Notes: generated by a model not told the origin, from the letters alone. A stretch of 64,000 nucleotides of DNA from Branchipolynoe longqiensis (GCA_030323885.1 CM059198.1:7896086-7960085); one strand, 5' to 3'. Counted from the stretch's first letter, positions 10,306 through 21,608 are shown. Made by a program: numbers and translations.

Positions 10306-10334
10306 CGTGTGCGGGTGTCTGGGTGTGTGAGTGG

Positions 10335-10992
10335 TTGTTTGTTGTTGTTTTACATACTAGCACCATCTAAGGTCATCCCACCAACATCTAAGATCGTTCT
10401 CTGTGGCAGTGTGGTTAGAGTGTCCGACTTTTTTCTAGGTCGGACTCCTAATCTGAAGGTAGGTGGTTTGATTCCCCATGCCCCCACCTCTGCCAATTTG
10501 GATTTCCACCACTGTGTATAACTTACATTGTCATCAAAGGCCAGTTGCTGTCATACCATGTTCTGGTGGTGTGGGAGGTTAAACATCCCTTGGGGCGGTA
10601 AAAGTGTAGGCTTGGGCTTTCTACCGACAAACTGTCTAATGGTGAAAACAAGCCTATTCAGGCTTATCCATGATAGGCAATATAAATCTTCAATAAAAAA
10701 AAAAAGTATCATGAGAGGTACCAACTTGAGCCAGTGTGCATTCATGGCGACTTTGCAATTCTTCCCCTCTGGGAGACCAGGCCGTTTGCACCATGACCTG
10801 ATATCCCACTCAGTCACATTACCCTGATCTTATGCCAGCCAGTTGTTGTCCTATCCTATTAATGTCAAGCGCCAGGCTAGCTAGCAACAATTATGAATTT
10901 TATAAGTCATTGGTTTAACTCGGCTGGGATTCAAACTCCCGACCTTCCGCACGGGAAGCCTGCGCTCGACTGATTCGGACACCACGTCCGGT
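10335..10992 (-). mobile_element. SINE A split by a SINE C
   Basis: The tail (TTTGTTGTTGTTTTACATAC, then CTAAGGTCATCC) is at 10335-10393. The body resumes near 10712 and the tRNA-like head ends at about 10992 (GATTCGGACACCACGTCCGG). A SINE C in the opposite orientation lies between the parts. Confidence 0.75.
10394..10705 (+). mobile_element. SINE C, full length
   Basis: SINE C is a third tRNA-headed family. The head at 10398-10475 has a box A-like TGGCAGTGTGGTTAGAG and a box B-like GGTTTGATTCC. The body runs through CCAATTTGGATTTCCACCAC, CATCAAAGGCCAGTTGC and GGTAAAAGTGTAGG to a TAAATCTTCAA tail followed by an A run. Confidence 0.8.
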
Positions 10993-12395
10993 GTGTGTGC
11001 ACGTGGGTTTGTGGGTGTTTGCGTGTGGATGTGTGTGGGTATATGGATGTTTGTGGTTGTGGGTGGGTGTGGGTATGTGCGTATGTGGCTGTTTAGGCGA
11101 GTGACTATATCGGCATGTGGGTGTGTGGATGTGTGTGGGTATGTGGGCATGTGTGTGGATATATGAATGTATGTGGGTGTGTGAGTGGGTGTGGGTATGT
11201 GGGTGTGGGGATGTGTGTAGGTGTGTCGGCATGTGGGTACATATATGGATGTATGTGGGTGTGTCAGTGTGTGTGGGTATGTGGGTGGCTATGTGGATGT
11301 ATGTGTCCTTTTAGGTGAGTGGGTGTGTGGGTATCCGGGTATGTGGGTGTGTGGATGTGTGTGGGTGTATAGGTGTGCTGATATGTGGATGTGTGTGTGT
11401 GTGTGGCTGTGTGTAGGTGGGTGGGTATGTGGCTGTTTAGGTGAGTGGGTATGTTTGTATGTGGGTGTGTGGATGTGTGTGGGTATGTGGGCATGTGTGT
11501 GGATGTATGTGGGTGTGTGTGGGTGTTTGTGGGTACGTGACTATGTGGCTGTTTAGGTGAGTGTGTATGTGGGTATGTGGATATGTGGGTATGTGGGTAT
11601 GTGTATGTGTGTGGGTGTGTGGATGTGGGCGTATGTGGGTACGTGGGTATGTGGCTGTTTAGGTGAGTGGGTATGTCGGTATTTTGGTGTGTGGATGTGT
11701 GTTGGCATGTGTGTGGGTGTGTGGATGTGGGTGTGTGGATGTGGGTGTATGTGTGGATGTGGGTATGTGGCTGTTTAGGTGAGTGTGTATGTGGGTATGT
11801 GGATGTGTGTGGGTGTGTGGATGTGGGTATGTGGCTGTTTAGGTGAGTGGGTATGTGGGTATGTGGGGATGTGGGTATGTGGGTATGTGGGTATGTGGAT
11901 GTGTGTGGGTGTGTGGATGTGTGTGTGTGAATACGTGGGTATGTGGCTGTTTAGGTGAGTGGATATGTCAGTATGTGGGTGTGTGGATGTGTGTTGGCAT
12001 GTGTGTGGATATATGGATGTATGTGGGTGTGTGAGTGGGTGTGGATATGTGGGCAGGTGTGTGGATATGTGGGTGTGTGGATATGTGGGTGTGTGGATGT
12101 GTGTTGGTATTGGGGATGTGTGTATGTGGATGTGTGTGCGTGTGTGGGAATGTGTGTGGATATGTGGATGTATCTGGGTGTGTGGATAGGTGGGTATGTG
12201 GGTGTGTGGGCATGTGTGTGGATATGTGGGTGTGTGGGTGTGTGGATGTGTGTGGGTATGTGGGCATGTGTTCTATGACTAGCATAAGTGGATGCATGTG
12301 GGTGTGTGGATCTATATGGGTGTGTGGGCATGTGTGTGGATATGTGGATGTGTGGGCGTGTGGATGTGTGGATGTGTGTGGGTATGTGGTCATGG
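10985..12395 (+). repeat. GT-rich minisatellite, about 1.4 kb
   Basis: The array is built from 6-base-like words such as GTGGGT, ATGTGG and GTGTGG. A landmark phrase GGCTGTTTAGGTGAGTG recurs near 11430, 11547, 11655, 11770, 11835 and 11948, which shows a higher-order pattern of variable length. It starts at the head end of the SINE A at 10335-10992. Open frames on either strand are low-complexity artefacts. Confidence 0.92.
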
Positions 12396-12774
12396 TGGTG
12401 TGTAACTACAACTCCTACCCGCCCACATTGCTTCCTCCCAGAGGGCACTGTGGAGCTTACTCAACTTTCTTACGCTCTACCATTAATTAGCACCTCCAGC
12501 GTCCCTCCTCCCCCCTAAACCTCCACGGCCCCTACACACACTCCCCCCCTCCTAAACACTCACCCTCCCTCTGAACGACTTAACACCGAACAACCTGGAA
12601 CATCCACAACAACAACAATAACAAAAAATACCCGCAAAAACACCAACACAGACGAATTATCGTCCTACTAAGTACCATACCTAAATGGGTTATTATTTTA
12701 ATTTGGCTGCGTTAAATTATTTAATGCCATCGGCCTCCTCCTTCCCCTCACTGACAAGGGTCATTCCTCATATC
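12396..12774. other. C-rich unassigned sequence
   Basis: Pyrimidine-rich sequence with several C runs (12500-12580) followed by A-rich sequence. No gene or repeat family was recognised. Confidence 0.4.
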
Positions 12775-13068
12775 CCCAGGCGCGGAGGCCTATTCGCTCG
12801 CGTGCGGAAGGTGGGGAGTTCCATTCCTGGTCTAGTCAAACCAATGACTTTAAAATTGATACTTGGGGCTTCCTAGCCTGGCGCTCTACATTAATAGGAT
12901 AGGGCAAGGACTGGTTAGCGCAGTGTCAGGATAATGTGACTGAGTGGGATATCGGGTCATGGTGCAGGTGGTCTGATTTTCCAATGGGGCAGCCCTATAA
13001 ACTTGCCATCAGTGTGCACTGTCACAAGTCGGTACCTGTCCTGATATGACCATGACATAAAAGTTAAG
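12775..13068 (+). mobile_element. SINE A, head partly decayed
   Basis: The end of the tRNA-like head (GTGCGGAAGGTGGGGAGTTC) is followed by the full body (CAAGGACTGGTTAGCGCAG) and the GGTACCTGTCCTGATATGAC tail region. It lies tail to tail with the next SINE A. Confidence 0.8.
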
Positions 13069-13145
13069 CAAGCACACGGCTGCAAGGTGATTCTCCGATT
13101 CTTTAACTAGGCCTATTGATACTGTGTAATTTAAACATACGCGGA

Positions 13146-13470
13146 TTTTGTTTGTTTGTTGTTGTTTTATGTCCTAGCATCATATCAGGATGGGTACAGA
13201 ATAATGGCAATGCGCACTCATGGCAACTGTTATAGTGCTGCCCCACAGGCAAACCAAGCCACCAGCACCATCACCTGATATCCCACTTAGTCACACTATC
13301 CTGACACTGAACTAACCAGTCCTTGCCCTATCCTATTAATGCGAAGCTTCAGGCTAGGAAGTGACAAGTATACATTTGATAGGTCTTTGGTTTGACTCAA
13401 CCGGGAAGAAAATCCCAATCTCCCGCACGCTCGGCTCGTGCTTTACCAATTCGGCCACCACGCTCGGTCA
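13146..13470 (-). mobile_element. SINE A, full length
   Basis: The tail (TTTGTTTGTTTGTTGTTGTT) is on the left and the tRNA-like head ends at ATTCGGCCACCACGCTCGGT on the right. With 12775-13068 it forms an inverted pair of SINEs about 80 bp apart. Confidence 0.85.
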
Positions 13471-13801
13471 ACACAGCATGAGCTTACCATAAAAAGGTTC
13501 TATGTGACAAAGTGACCGAATGGTGTTATGGATGTAAAAATGTTCTATCTACAAAAGGGTATCATGCAGTTACACAACTGTTTCTCAACTGGTGGTGTTC
13601 AGTTAGATATATTAAAAATAATGTTATTATATCTGCTTTGCTATCATGCAGTTACACAGCTTCAGTCCTCATTATCTTGAAAGCTTTTTTACAGTAAGGT
13701 CGCAAGAGGTGGAAGCATAGGCCTACTATGCTCAAGCAAGTTCAAACGCACTGGGACGAGTTCAAACTTGCTCGAGTGAGTACATATACGCAGGTTTTTT
13801 T
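13471..13801. other. no recognisable feature
   Basis: A short direct repeat (TATCATGCAGTTACACA) occurs near 13560 and 13645. No gene was recognised. Confidence 0.35.
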
Positions 13802-14382
13802 TTGTAAATATGTTTATTCCGTTGAATAAGTCTTGTGTCAGTGCCGAAGCACTGGTCTTCCAGCCATTTTTCAATTCAGGGTTATTTACGCAAAAGGTAC
13901 ATAGAATAAGGTATACAATACCTGTTGAATACACAATTTGCAGCATGTAACAATGAAATTCTGTAGCCCAAAAGTTCCATAGCAATATGGTAACAGTAGT
14001 GTCATATAACTAGATCAATATTAGTCAGATCAATGTGAGTATTTACATAGTATTTAGAATGTAAGCAGAAGTTACCTTCTGTATTCGGTTGGTAAAGTTG
14101 TAGTAAGTTTTAATGTTCAGTTGCAGTTAGGCAAGCAGTATATAAACGTCAGTGTGTTAGAAATATTCTAGTGTAGCTCTAGTGTAGTTAGTTATGTGAG
14201 TTTATGAATTATGTTGTTGGGGTGGGGTTGTTAATAATAAGCTGGACCAGCTGTGACCAGTGAAGCAGTGGGACCAATCCCAGTGCATTTAGCTATTACA
14301 TTTTACATTTTTATTCGGACTGTCTCTGTCATTGTATATGGTTGACTGGAAATAACAGAGGAACAGCAACAAATAAAAAAGG
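13802..14382 (+). repeat. interspersed repeat G, near full length (about 580 bp)
   Basis: The block starts GTAAATATGTTTATTC and ends CAGCAACAAATAAAAAAGG. Partial copies are at 26077-26390, 29159-29602, about 24115-24170 (reverse) and about 27187-27250. It has no coding capacity. The A-rich end and the duplication around the 29159 copy suggest a retroposed element, perhaps a LINE 3' end, but the class is unknown. Confidence 0.65.
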
Positions 14383-14479
14383 TTGCGTTCCTAATTGTCG
14401 CGCTGTTTATACTTATGCAGAGGCAGCCATTGTCGTCATGTCGATGTGGAAACGGTGGGAACTGGAACAACACCACCCT

Positions 14480-14942
14480 AAAGGCTCAGTCACACCTTAC
14501 CGGACTGGGGAAACGGATAGAAAATGGACACTGTCCGGTGAAATACAGCAATATATGGTTTATATACGGTACGCATATGGCGTGTCTGTTCTGTGTCCGG
14601 TGGTGTCCGGACGGACGTGTATGGTTGGTGTCCGTTTTAAGTCTGTTTAGTCCGTCTTGTCCGGTTCATCTCCGGTTTGCTTCCTGCATAGCCCGTTGAC
14701 AGTGTTCCGGGAATTCGGTCAGTATATGTTTTCGGCATGTCCGTGAACAATCCGGTATGTGTCCGGTTGATGTTTGACATTCGGTTGTAGTCCGGTTATA
14801 GTCCGGTTATCGTCCGGTGGATATTCGTTAATGTACGTTCCTTGTCCGTTTCGTCCGGCAGCCATTGCAACATTTCGACACATTTCGGTACATTTTGATA
14901 CTGAACACCACCGGTTTATGTCCGTTGCTCAATCCGGTAATG
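14480..14942. repeat. TCCGGT-rich element, possibly related to MITE E
   Basis: It starts with GCTCAGTCACACCTTACCGG, resembling the CCCCAGTCACAC end of the element at 20518. It holds more than a dozen TCCGGT-like words. The right boundary is unclear because it abuts the next element. Confidence 0.4.
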
Positions 14943-15538
14943 GGGCTGTCACACTACGACGCTTCCACTGGCGACCCGTCAGCGTTGAAAATAACATTTT
15001 AAGCATCGAGAAACGTCCAACTTTTCGGCGGTTTGGGGACAAAATTTGGCATCAGCGCAGTGTGTTAGTAGCGCGCGGCCAACATGTGTCGACACGTTGG
15101 GGGACAACAAAAAAAAGTTTGGCGCGATGTCTTCATATAACCTTAGATGTTGCTAGGGCATAAAACAACAACGCCCCAGTTTGCCGCAATGGGTGAGAAT
15201 GACCCTCCCGTGCGCGGCATCTGCCTAGCGTTCCCATAACGTTATTCCGGCACGTCCAATGGAGCTCGACGACCGCCTAACATCCTCCTAACGTCATTAC
15301 CCATATATTTGCGCGCGCTGCCGGTCGTTGTTTTATTTTTGACATGCTTAAAACCTTGGGCGACCGGCAACGTGCGCCGGCGTTCTGCGCCAACCGTCAA
15401 CGTCAATGATAGTGTACCGACGTGTACCGACGCGCACATAGCGCACCCCCAGCGTGTCTCGATATTTCACCAATTATCGCCCAAAATCAACACACGTCGC
15501 CAGGTCGCCAGTAAGAAGCGTCGTAGTGTGACAGGCCC
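14943..15538 (-). mobile_element. MITE F, full length, carries a SINE A tail
   Basis: The ends GGGCTGTCACACTACGACGC and, inverted, GGGCCTGTCACACTACGACG form terminal inverted repeats. An internal piece at about 15135-15172 is the 3' tail of SINE A (ACCTTAGATGTTGCTAGG then AAAACAACAAC). The same tail sits at the same place in the copies at 21092 and 30906. No transposase is present. Confidence 0.75.
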
Positions 15539-16130
15539 ATAAGGTGTGACAGGCATTTTAACTACACAACAAACGAGCCCTATCAAGCATAACATATTCG
15601 CTACAATCATTCCTGAAGGAATCCTTGCTTGTCTCACACTACATTTCTCGAGAGCTCCTCCACAGACAAAAGACATTCTACTTTGATGCACGCGCATTGC
15701 GAAAAGCCCCGTTTTAAACCGGGTACCCTTTCAAACTGCGACACCGGCCACAGTGGCGAGAAAGGCCCGGGGACCAGGCGATCTCGAGAGTATTGATTGG
15801 AACCGGAGTTGATCTCATAGTTTCACATAGGTCTTACCAACTCGGTTTCGGTTTCGTTTTCCTAATGTTGTTATTTATAGCCAGTCTCGATCAGAGCACA
15901 TCGCATTATGCAACATACAATCAGAAGGGCATTCAAGTCTGTGTTGAATCTTACGATATAGCGTCCAAGGCTCGGCCGGTCAATCGTATATAGATATATA
16001 CAAGGCATATCAACATATTATTTTTAAAAAGACACATCACCTGTACCCGGCAGTTCGGAAAACACACCGAGTAAGGTCAGGCATTTCATCTTTCTATGAT
16101 TCTGTTCAATTCTGCATGAATTAGATAAAC
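15539..16130. other. no recognisable feature
   Basis: Mixed sequence with no convincing frame. A GC-rich patch (15715-15790) resembles fragments of CG-containing MITEs, but no pair of ends was found. Confidence 0.35.
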
Positions 16131-16408
16131 CTTAAAGTTGCATAGTCTGATGGTTTTGAGTTTCTGAAATTTTCTGAGATAAATACCTTAGGTTGATTGT
16201 TATTGTGTACCTTACTTTAGCTTGAAGTAACTTATATTTTAAGTGGCTAACTTTTGAGATATTTGTACTGGAACCATGCAAAATTAATTTTGGTAAGCTT
16301 ATCAAAACTCTGACCCCATAGGATTCTGCAGTAAGAGGTTATATTCAAGTGCCTCAGTCTTCCCTTCTATGTGGCTACAAATGTTTAATAAGTGCACCAG
16401 TATCTAAA
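16131..16408 (+). mobile_element. MITE 1, left part, interrupted
   Basis: It begins TTAAAGTTGCATAGTCTGAT and runs to GCACCAGTATCTAA, where an unrelated GGCCCTGTCACACTACGACG end begins. The missing right part was not found after the insertion. Confidence 0.75.
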
Positions 16409-17276
16409 GGCCCTGTCACACTACGACGTAACGACGTCAGCGTATGGAGAATGTGAAAAACGTTGAACTTCTGGGCGTAGTATGCAAATGTTGGCACAAG
16501 TTGAACGTGGATGCAGCGTAGTTGATGAGAGTGTAACATCGGTAAGGCATAGTGATAGCATCATTCAACGAGAGAGGACAACGTAATTACGCTGACGGGA
16601 CGTTATTAACGTTATTCGATCGCCAGAACTACATTGCTTTACGTTACCTTAGGTTACTTACGTCATGAAATGGTGGCAAAACGGTAAACGTACGTTGGAA
16701 GTCTGTTAGGCGTCCATTATCCCGACGTTCCCACCACCTTTAATGTGGGACAACGTAATGCAAAGTAATGCAATATAGTGCAATGTAGTGACCAGCGTTT
16801 GACTAACATCCGTTTAACGTCATTGGCATTCGCCGAATGTGTACAGAACATACGGCGAACGTAAACCCTGTGTTTGAGTTTGCCGATACATGCAGTGCAA
16901 AACGTTAGTTTTATTCAAAATTAATAGAAATCCTAACCTTATCAATTTAATATAATCAGTTTTTTGAATATCTTTTCTATATGTGTTCCAAGCAGTTTGT
17001 TTCTAGGTGGTGTGGTTTTAGGGATATTTCACCTTTTCTCTATGAAGATTGCTTATAGCCATTGAGTTTGCAGTGTGACCGTGTGTCATCATGCAGCCAA
17101 TCAGTGCGCGCACTCGCCTAAATACCTATGCTGACGTCATATGAAATAGGTCTATGCCTTTAGACTTTGTACGTAGGGCCTATACATAGAGCATACACGC
17201 ATGCATACATGGGTATACATACATACATACATGCATACATACATACACATTCTTTGTTAAGAATTAAACAAATGAT
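16409..17276. repeat. MITE F-like end and ACGT-rich sequence, boundaries unclear
   Basis: It opens with GGCCCTGTCACACTACGACG, matching MITE F ends, followed by sequence rich in AACGT/ACGTT words to about 16880. No matching right end was found. A TACA/CATA microsatellite lies at about 17208-17250. Confidence 0.4.
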
Positions 17277-17825
17277 TTAAAGCTGCATAGTCCGATGAAA
17301 CATTACATTTTCAAAACCAAAGTAATTATATAGACTCGACTCGGCATTATTAGGATAGGTCAAGGACTGGTTGGCTCAGTGTCAGGATAATGTGACTGAG
17401 TTGGATATCAGGTCATGGTGCTGGCGGGCTGGTCTTCCAGTGGGGCAGCACTATAAAGTCGCCATGAGTGCGCACTGTCACAAGTCGGTACCCGTCCTGA
17501 TATCACCCTTGATGTTGCTAGGACGTAAAACAACAACAAACAATGCACTTATTAAGCATTTGTGACCAGATAGAAGGGAATACTGAGTCAATTTAATAGA
17601 ACCTGTTATTGCATAATCCTATTGTGTCAAAGTTTTGGAATGTGTGCCGAAACAAAACTAATTTGGAATGCTTGCACATCAAATTGCTCAAAAGATAGCC
17701 ATTTAAAACTGAAGTTACTTCAAGGTAAAGTAAGGTAGATAAAACAATCAATTTAACAAATATGCTATCTCAGAAAAATGACGGAGACTCAAAACGATCG
17801 GATTATGGAACTGTATACAAAGCAG
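17277..17825 (-). mobile_element. MITE 1, split by SINE A
   Basis: The left end (TTTAAAGCTGCATAGTCCGA) and about 55 bp are followed by a SINE A. The remainder (17545-17825) is MITE 1 in reverse order, ending ATCGGATTATGGAACTGTAT. Confidence 0.75.
17331..17544 (+). mobile_element. headless SINE A inside MITE 1
   Basis: It runs from CGGCATTATTAGGATAGG to GCTAGGACGTAAAACAACAA. The tRNA-like head is missing, which is consistent with 5' truncation at insertion. Confidence 0.8.
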
Positions 17826-17878
17826 GGAGATTAACTTACAGATTAATCAGTAAGTTAATCTGTAGTTAATCTCCCTAT
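17823..17878. repeat. foldback at MITE/SINE boundary
   Basis: AGGGAGATTAAC and GTTAATCTCCCT flank an inner ACAGATTAA/TTAATCTGT pair, so the stretch can form a two-step hairpin. It lies exactly between MITE 1 and the following SINE A. Confidence 0.6.
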
Positions 17879-17879
17879 C

Positions 17880-18085
17880 GACCTGTTATCTGATTCAGTC
17901 ACATTATCCTGTCACTGAGGTAAGCAGTCCTTATTACATCATAGTAATGCGGAACACCAGTCTAGGTAGTGACAAGTATCAGTTTGGCAAGTCATTGGTT
18001 TCACTCAGCAGGGATTCAAACTCCCGACCTTCCGCACGGGAATTATAGGCTGCGCTCTACCCATTCGGCCACCCCATCAGGTTCC
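17880..18085 (-). mobile_element. SINE A, head-side part
   Basis: The body from about GATTCAGTCACATTATCC to the tRNA-like head end (CCATTCGGCCACCCCATCAG) is present. The tail half is missing. A related head followed by the same downstream sequence recurs at 19425. Confidence 0.75.
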
Positions 18086-18245
18086 ATTTGAAAGAACTGT
18101 AATATAATATTAAAATAGTTATTACACTTAGTTTCTAGGATAAATATAACGAAAGTTATGTCCTTTGAAATTTGACAATCGGGGTAAATGTTGACCCCTT
18201 GTGTCAATGAAAAACTTAAGAAAGACATTTCAAAATAGTCCACCT
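18086..18245 (+). repeat. unit duplicated at 19510-19615
   Basis: The phrases CCATTTGAAAGAACTGTAA, ATATTAAAATAGT and GTCCACCTGTGAC occur in the same order here and at 19510-19615. Together with the SINE A heads this indicates a local duplication. Confidence 0.65.
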
Positions 18246-18682
18246 GTGACAGGCCTTGTGCTAACCATTACACCACCTAGGCTCGCTGATATCACCATAC
18301 TAGCCACGCCTACTTGTCTATGTGGCTCCTTGCCTGAGAGGTCAGTGCAGACTACTACACTCATCCGCCTGGAATTGTAAGTCTTTTAGTGCTTACAATT
18401 ACATACAGACAATGCATTTACACATACATACACAGGATAGGTTCAACAACCATACAGCGTGTAGCATGTATAGGATTATGGTCACAGCAACAAGTGTCGT
18501 GGGGGTGACGAAAATGGGAAATATTGCGCCCAGAGTGAGACTCAAACCCACAACTCTTTGCATTCCAGGCCACTGTGCTAACCATTGCACCACCTAGGCT
18601 CCCTGGTATCACCATACTACCCATGCCTATCTGTCTATGTGGCTCCTTGCCTGAGAGGTCAGTGCAGACTACTACATGTATA
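18246..18682 (-). mobile_element. SINE B, two linked units
   Basis: SINE B has a tRNA-Glu-like head; on the minus strand it reads GAGCCTAGGTGGTGCAATGG with a box B-like GGGTTTGAGTC. The body contains GAAATATTGCGCC (inverse) and the GACCTCTCAGGCAAGGAGCC phrase. Two head regions (near 18270 and 18580) are present in the same orientation. Confidence 0.75.
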
Positions 18683-18719
18683 TAATATGAACACAACATT
18701 GGTGATTTTTGGCTCTTGT

Positions 18720-19392
18720 TTCATTAAGGGTGTGAGCTTTTGTCTTGTGAGCTTTTTTGTTGAGATTTTGTCTTGTGAGTTTTTGTATGGTCGGCTTTTG
18801 TCTTGTGAGTTTTTGTAGTGTGAGCTTTTGCCTTGTGAACTGTTGTAGTTTGAGCTTTTGTCTTGTGACATTGTGTCTTCTGAGTTTTTGTCATGTGAGC
18901 TTTTTTCCTGTGAGCTTTTTTCTTGTGAGCTTTTGTTATGTGAGTTTTTGTCCAGTGAGCTTTTGTCTTCTGAGTTTTGTAGTGTGAGCTTTTGTCTTGT
19001 GAGCTTGGGTCTTGTGAACTTATGTCTTGTGAGTTTTTGTCTCATGGGTTTTTGTCTTGTGAGCTTTTGTCATGTGAGGTTTTGTAGTGAGAAAGTTTGC
19101 CTTGTGAACTTTTGTAGAATGAGCTTTTGTCTTGTAAGCTTTTCTCTTGTGAGCTTTTGTCCTGCAAGCTTTTGTAGTGCATGCTTTTGTCTTGTGATCT
19201 TGTGCCTTGTGAACTTTTGTAGTGTGAGCTCTTCTCTTGTGAGCTTGTCTCTTGTGTGCTTTTGTCTTGTTAGGTTTTGTAGTGTGAGCTTTTGTGTCTA
19301 CGCTTTTTGTGTGTGATCTTCCATAGTGCAAACTTTTGTAGTGTGAGCTTTTATCTTGTGAGCTTTGGTCTTCTGAGCTTTTGTCTGTGCAC
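18720..19392 (+). repeat. 15-bp minisatellite, first array
   Basis: The unit is about GAGCTTTTGTCTTGT (15 bp), with many single-base variants, for about 45 copies. Since 15 is a multiple of 3, open frames with a 5-residue period arise on both strands (LVSFC on plus, DKSSQ on minus). I treat these as artefacts. The array begins just after the SINE B. Confidence 0.93.
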
Positions 19393-19424
19393 CGGTCTTT
19401 AACTACCGTTACAAAACCTGTGAT

Positions 19425-19615
19425 CACTGACTCGCTGGGGATTCAAACTCTTAACCTTCCACACAGGAATTATAGGCTGCGCTCTACCGATTCGGCCACC
19501 GCATCAGGTGCCATTTGAAAGAACTGTAAGGTAATATTAAAATAGTCAGGGTACATTTTCATCCCATGTTTCAATGAAATACTTAAGAAATACATTTCCA
19601 AAAGTCCACCTGTGA
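19425..19615 (-). repeat. SINE A head plus duplicated flank
   Basis: The tRNA-like head (GGGATTCAAACTC to ATTCGGCCACCGCATCAG) is followed by the flank found at 18086-18245. It sits between the two 15-bp arrays. Confidence 0.65.
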
Positions 19616-19659
19616 CATTTATGTGTATATATCAACAAAATAATTGTGAGATTTTCTCT

Positions 19660-20155
19660 CTTGTTTCATTAAGGGTGTGATCTTTTGTCTTGTGAGCTTC
19701 TTTCTTGTAAGCTTTTTTCTTGTGAGCATTTGACTTGTGAGCTTTTGTCTTGTGAGTTGTTGTCTTGTGAGCTTTTGTCTTGTGAGATGTTGTAGTGTGA
19801 ACTTTTGTACGGTGAGCTTTTGTCTTGTGAGCTTCTTTCTTGTAAGCTTTTATCTTGTGAGCTTTTGACTTGTGAGCTTTTGTCTTGTGAGTTGTTGTCT
19901 TTTGTCTTGTGAGTTGTTGTCTTGTGAGCTTTTGTCTTGTGAGCTGTTGTAGTGTGAACTTTTGTACTGTGATCTTTTGTCTTGTGAGCTTCTTTCTTGT
20001 AAGCTTTTGTCTTGTGAGCTTTTGACTTGTGAGCTTTTGTTTTGTGAGTTGTTGTCTTGTGAGCTTTTGTCTTGTGAGATGTTGTAGTGTGAACTTTTGT
20101 ACTGTGAGCTTTTGTCTTGTGAGCTTCTTTCTTTTGTCTTGTGAGCTTCTAGGAC
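19660..20155 (+). repeat. 15-bp minisatellite, second array
   Basis: The same 15-bp unit as 18720-19392. A longer period appears, since TGTGAGCTTCTTTCTTGTAA recurs near 19695, 19827, 19985 and (partly) 20120. It opens with TTTCATTAAGGGTGTGA, as does the first array, so the two arrays are copies of one locus. Confidence 0.93.
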
Positions 20156-20437
20156 AAGTATCAAGCTTACCCCTATGACACTTTCTTTCTAGTCATCCTA
20201 GCTACATCTAAGGTCTTGTGAGTTGTTGTCTTGAGATCTTCGGTTCAGTAAGGTCCTGTCTCACCCAAGAATTATTCATGTTGAAAAATAACACATAGAA
20301 TTGTGTACTTTCAGGGGGAGAAATAGGACGATATGGTGCTTAAAGTAGTTCGTCCTTCTCATCGAAAGGCCCGTGCACAATGGACGTGTGGCCCGTCCAG
20401 GCTGGTTGTTATGGTAAGCCATTTTCTCCAGAATTGC

Positions 20438-20517
20438 ATAACGCTGCATAGTCTGATGAAATATCAAATTTTCAAAACCAAACCAATTATCTAGATATGA
20501 TTCTACATGTCTATTAT
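20438..20517 (-). mobile_element. MITE 1, left end, interrupted
   Basis: GCTGCATAGTCTGATGAAAT through TCTAGATATGATTCTACATG is MITE 1 in reverse orientation. It is cut by the element starting at 20518. Confidence 0.7.
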
Positions 20518-21010
20518 ACCCCAGTCACACAAGAGCCAACATTCGCCGCCAACCTCCTTACGGCCAAAAGGATGCCAACCACCCAGCATCCCATTCGCCG
20601 CCAGGTCGCCGCCAGGTTGCCACCAGGTCGCCAACCATTTCTTAATGGCGCTGACCAAAGTGGACGCAAGCAGGTTGCACGTGCAGCACTTGCAACCTTC
20701 TTACGTCCAAAATTTCCGTAATGGACGCCGTGTGGTTGGCGATCTCGCGGTGCCAGCACTTAAGGCGGACGTTATAGTAGTAGTAGCGAAACAGCCCCAG
20801 ACCACCCCCGGACAGCCCGGACAGGCCCCGGTTCACCCCCGGACTACCGGACCACCCCCGGATCGCACCGGCCGGGGACGTGTGACCGCGATGCAAAAAA
20901 CGACGAAAATAGCGATTTTATCCGGGGCTGTCCGGGACAATCCGGGCTACTGGTCCGGGGGTCATCCGGCTCAAAACCCGTGGCCCGTCCGGGTAGGTGT
21001 GACTGGGGTT
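20518..21010. mobile_element. MITE E, GC-rich, 13-bp terminal inverted repeats
   Basis: It starts ACCCCAGTCACAC and ends GTGTGACTGGGGT, a perfect 13-bp inverted repeat. The interior is rich in CCGGAC and CGCCAGGTCGCC words. No transposase frame is present. Confidence 0.75.
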
Positions 21011-21029
21011 CCAGTCATTTATTCCCAGA

Positions 21030-21091
21030 ATTGTTAGTTTTACAGTCCGATGGTTTTGAGTTTCTATCATTTTCTGAAGTAAATATATTAT
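21030..21091 (+). mobile_element. MITE 1, left end, interrupted
   Basis: TTAGTTTTACAGTCCGATGG through GAAGTAAATATATTA is MITE 1. The continuation (TTGATCATTATAATCTAC) reappears after the next element at about 21613-21700. Confidence 0.7.
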
Positions 21092-21608
21092 GGTGCTGTC
21101 ACATTACGACGCTTCTCGCCAACGTGCGTCGACATGTGTGATTTGTTGGCGCTACGTCGGGATACGTCAAGAAGCATTATGCGTGCATTATGCGCGAGTC
21201 GGTATACGTTGATATACGGCGTCATCGCTCGTCGAAAGTTTTGTGCTTGCACAAAACTTTCGACGTGCGACGACGCCCGGGTGCCAACATTATGGCGACA
21301 TTGGACGCGCTGGAATAACGTTATGCGAACGCTATGCACATGCCGCGTGCGCATGAGGGTCATTCCCACACATTGCGCCAAACTGTCGCTTTGTTGTTTT
21401 ACATCCTAGCTACATCTAAGGTCATATCAGGACGGCGCGCCAACACTTAACATTTTTTTTCTCACGCGTCGATATACATTACCACAACGTCGGCCGGATG
21501 CTACCAATTCATTGCGCAGATGCCGAAAAGTTTGACGTGTCTCAACGATTAAAAGTGATTTTGCGATCGGTGGTGTGCCAGCGAGAAGCATCGTAATGTG
21601 ACAGGACC
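21092..21608 (+). mobile_element. MITE F inside MITE 1, carries a SINE A tail
   Basis: The ends GGTGCTGTCACATTACGACG and, inverted, GGTCCTGTCACATTACGATG define the element. Near the centre GTCGAAAGTTTTGTGC, TT and GCACAAAACTTTCGAC form a perfect 16-bp hairpin (about 21232-21265). A SINE A tail lies at 21390-21435. Confidence 0.78.

Noticed and set aside
11951..12490. Long frames on both strands in the GT-rich array
   Set aside because: Low-complexity translation of the minisatellite, open on both strands at once.
17208..17250. CATA microsatellite as a regulatory site
   Set aside because: Simple repeat without any associated gene.
18659..19427. Frames of 128-152 codons with a 5-residue period
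   Set aside because: 15-bp unit keeps frames open on both strands; not a gene.
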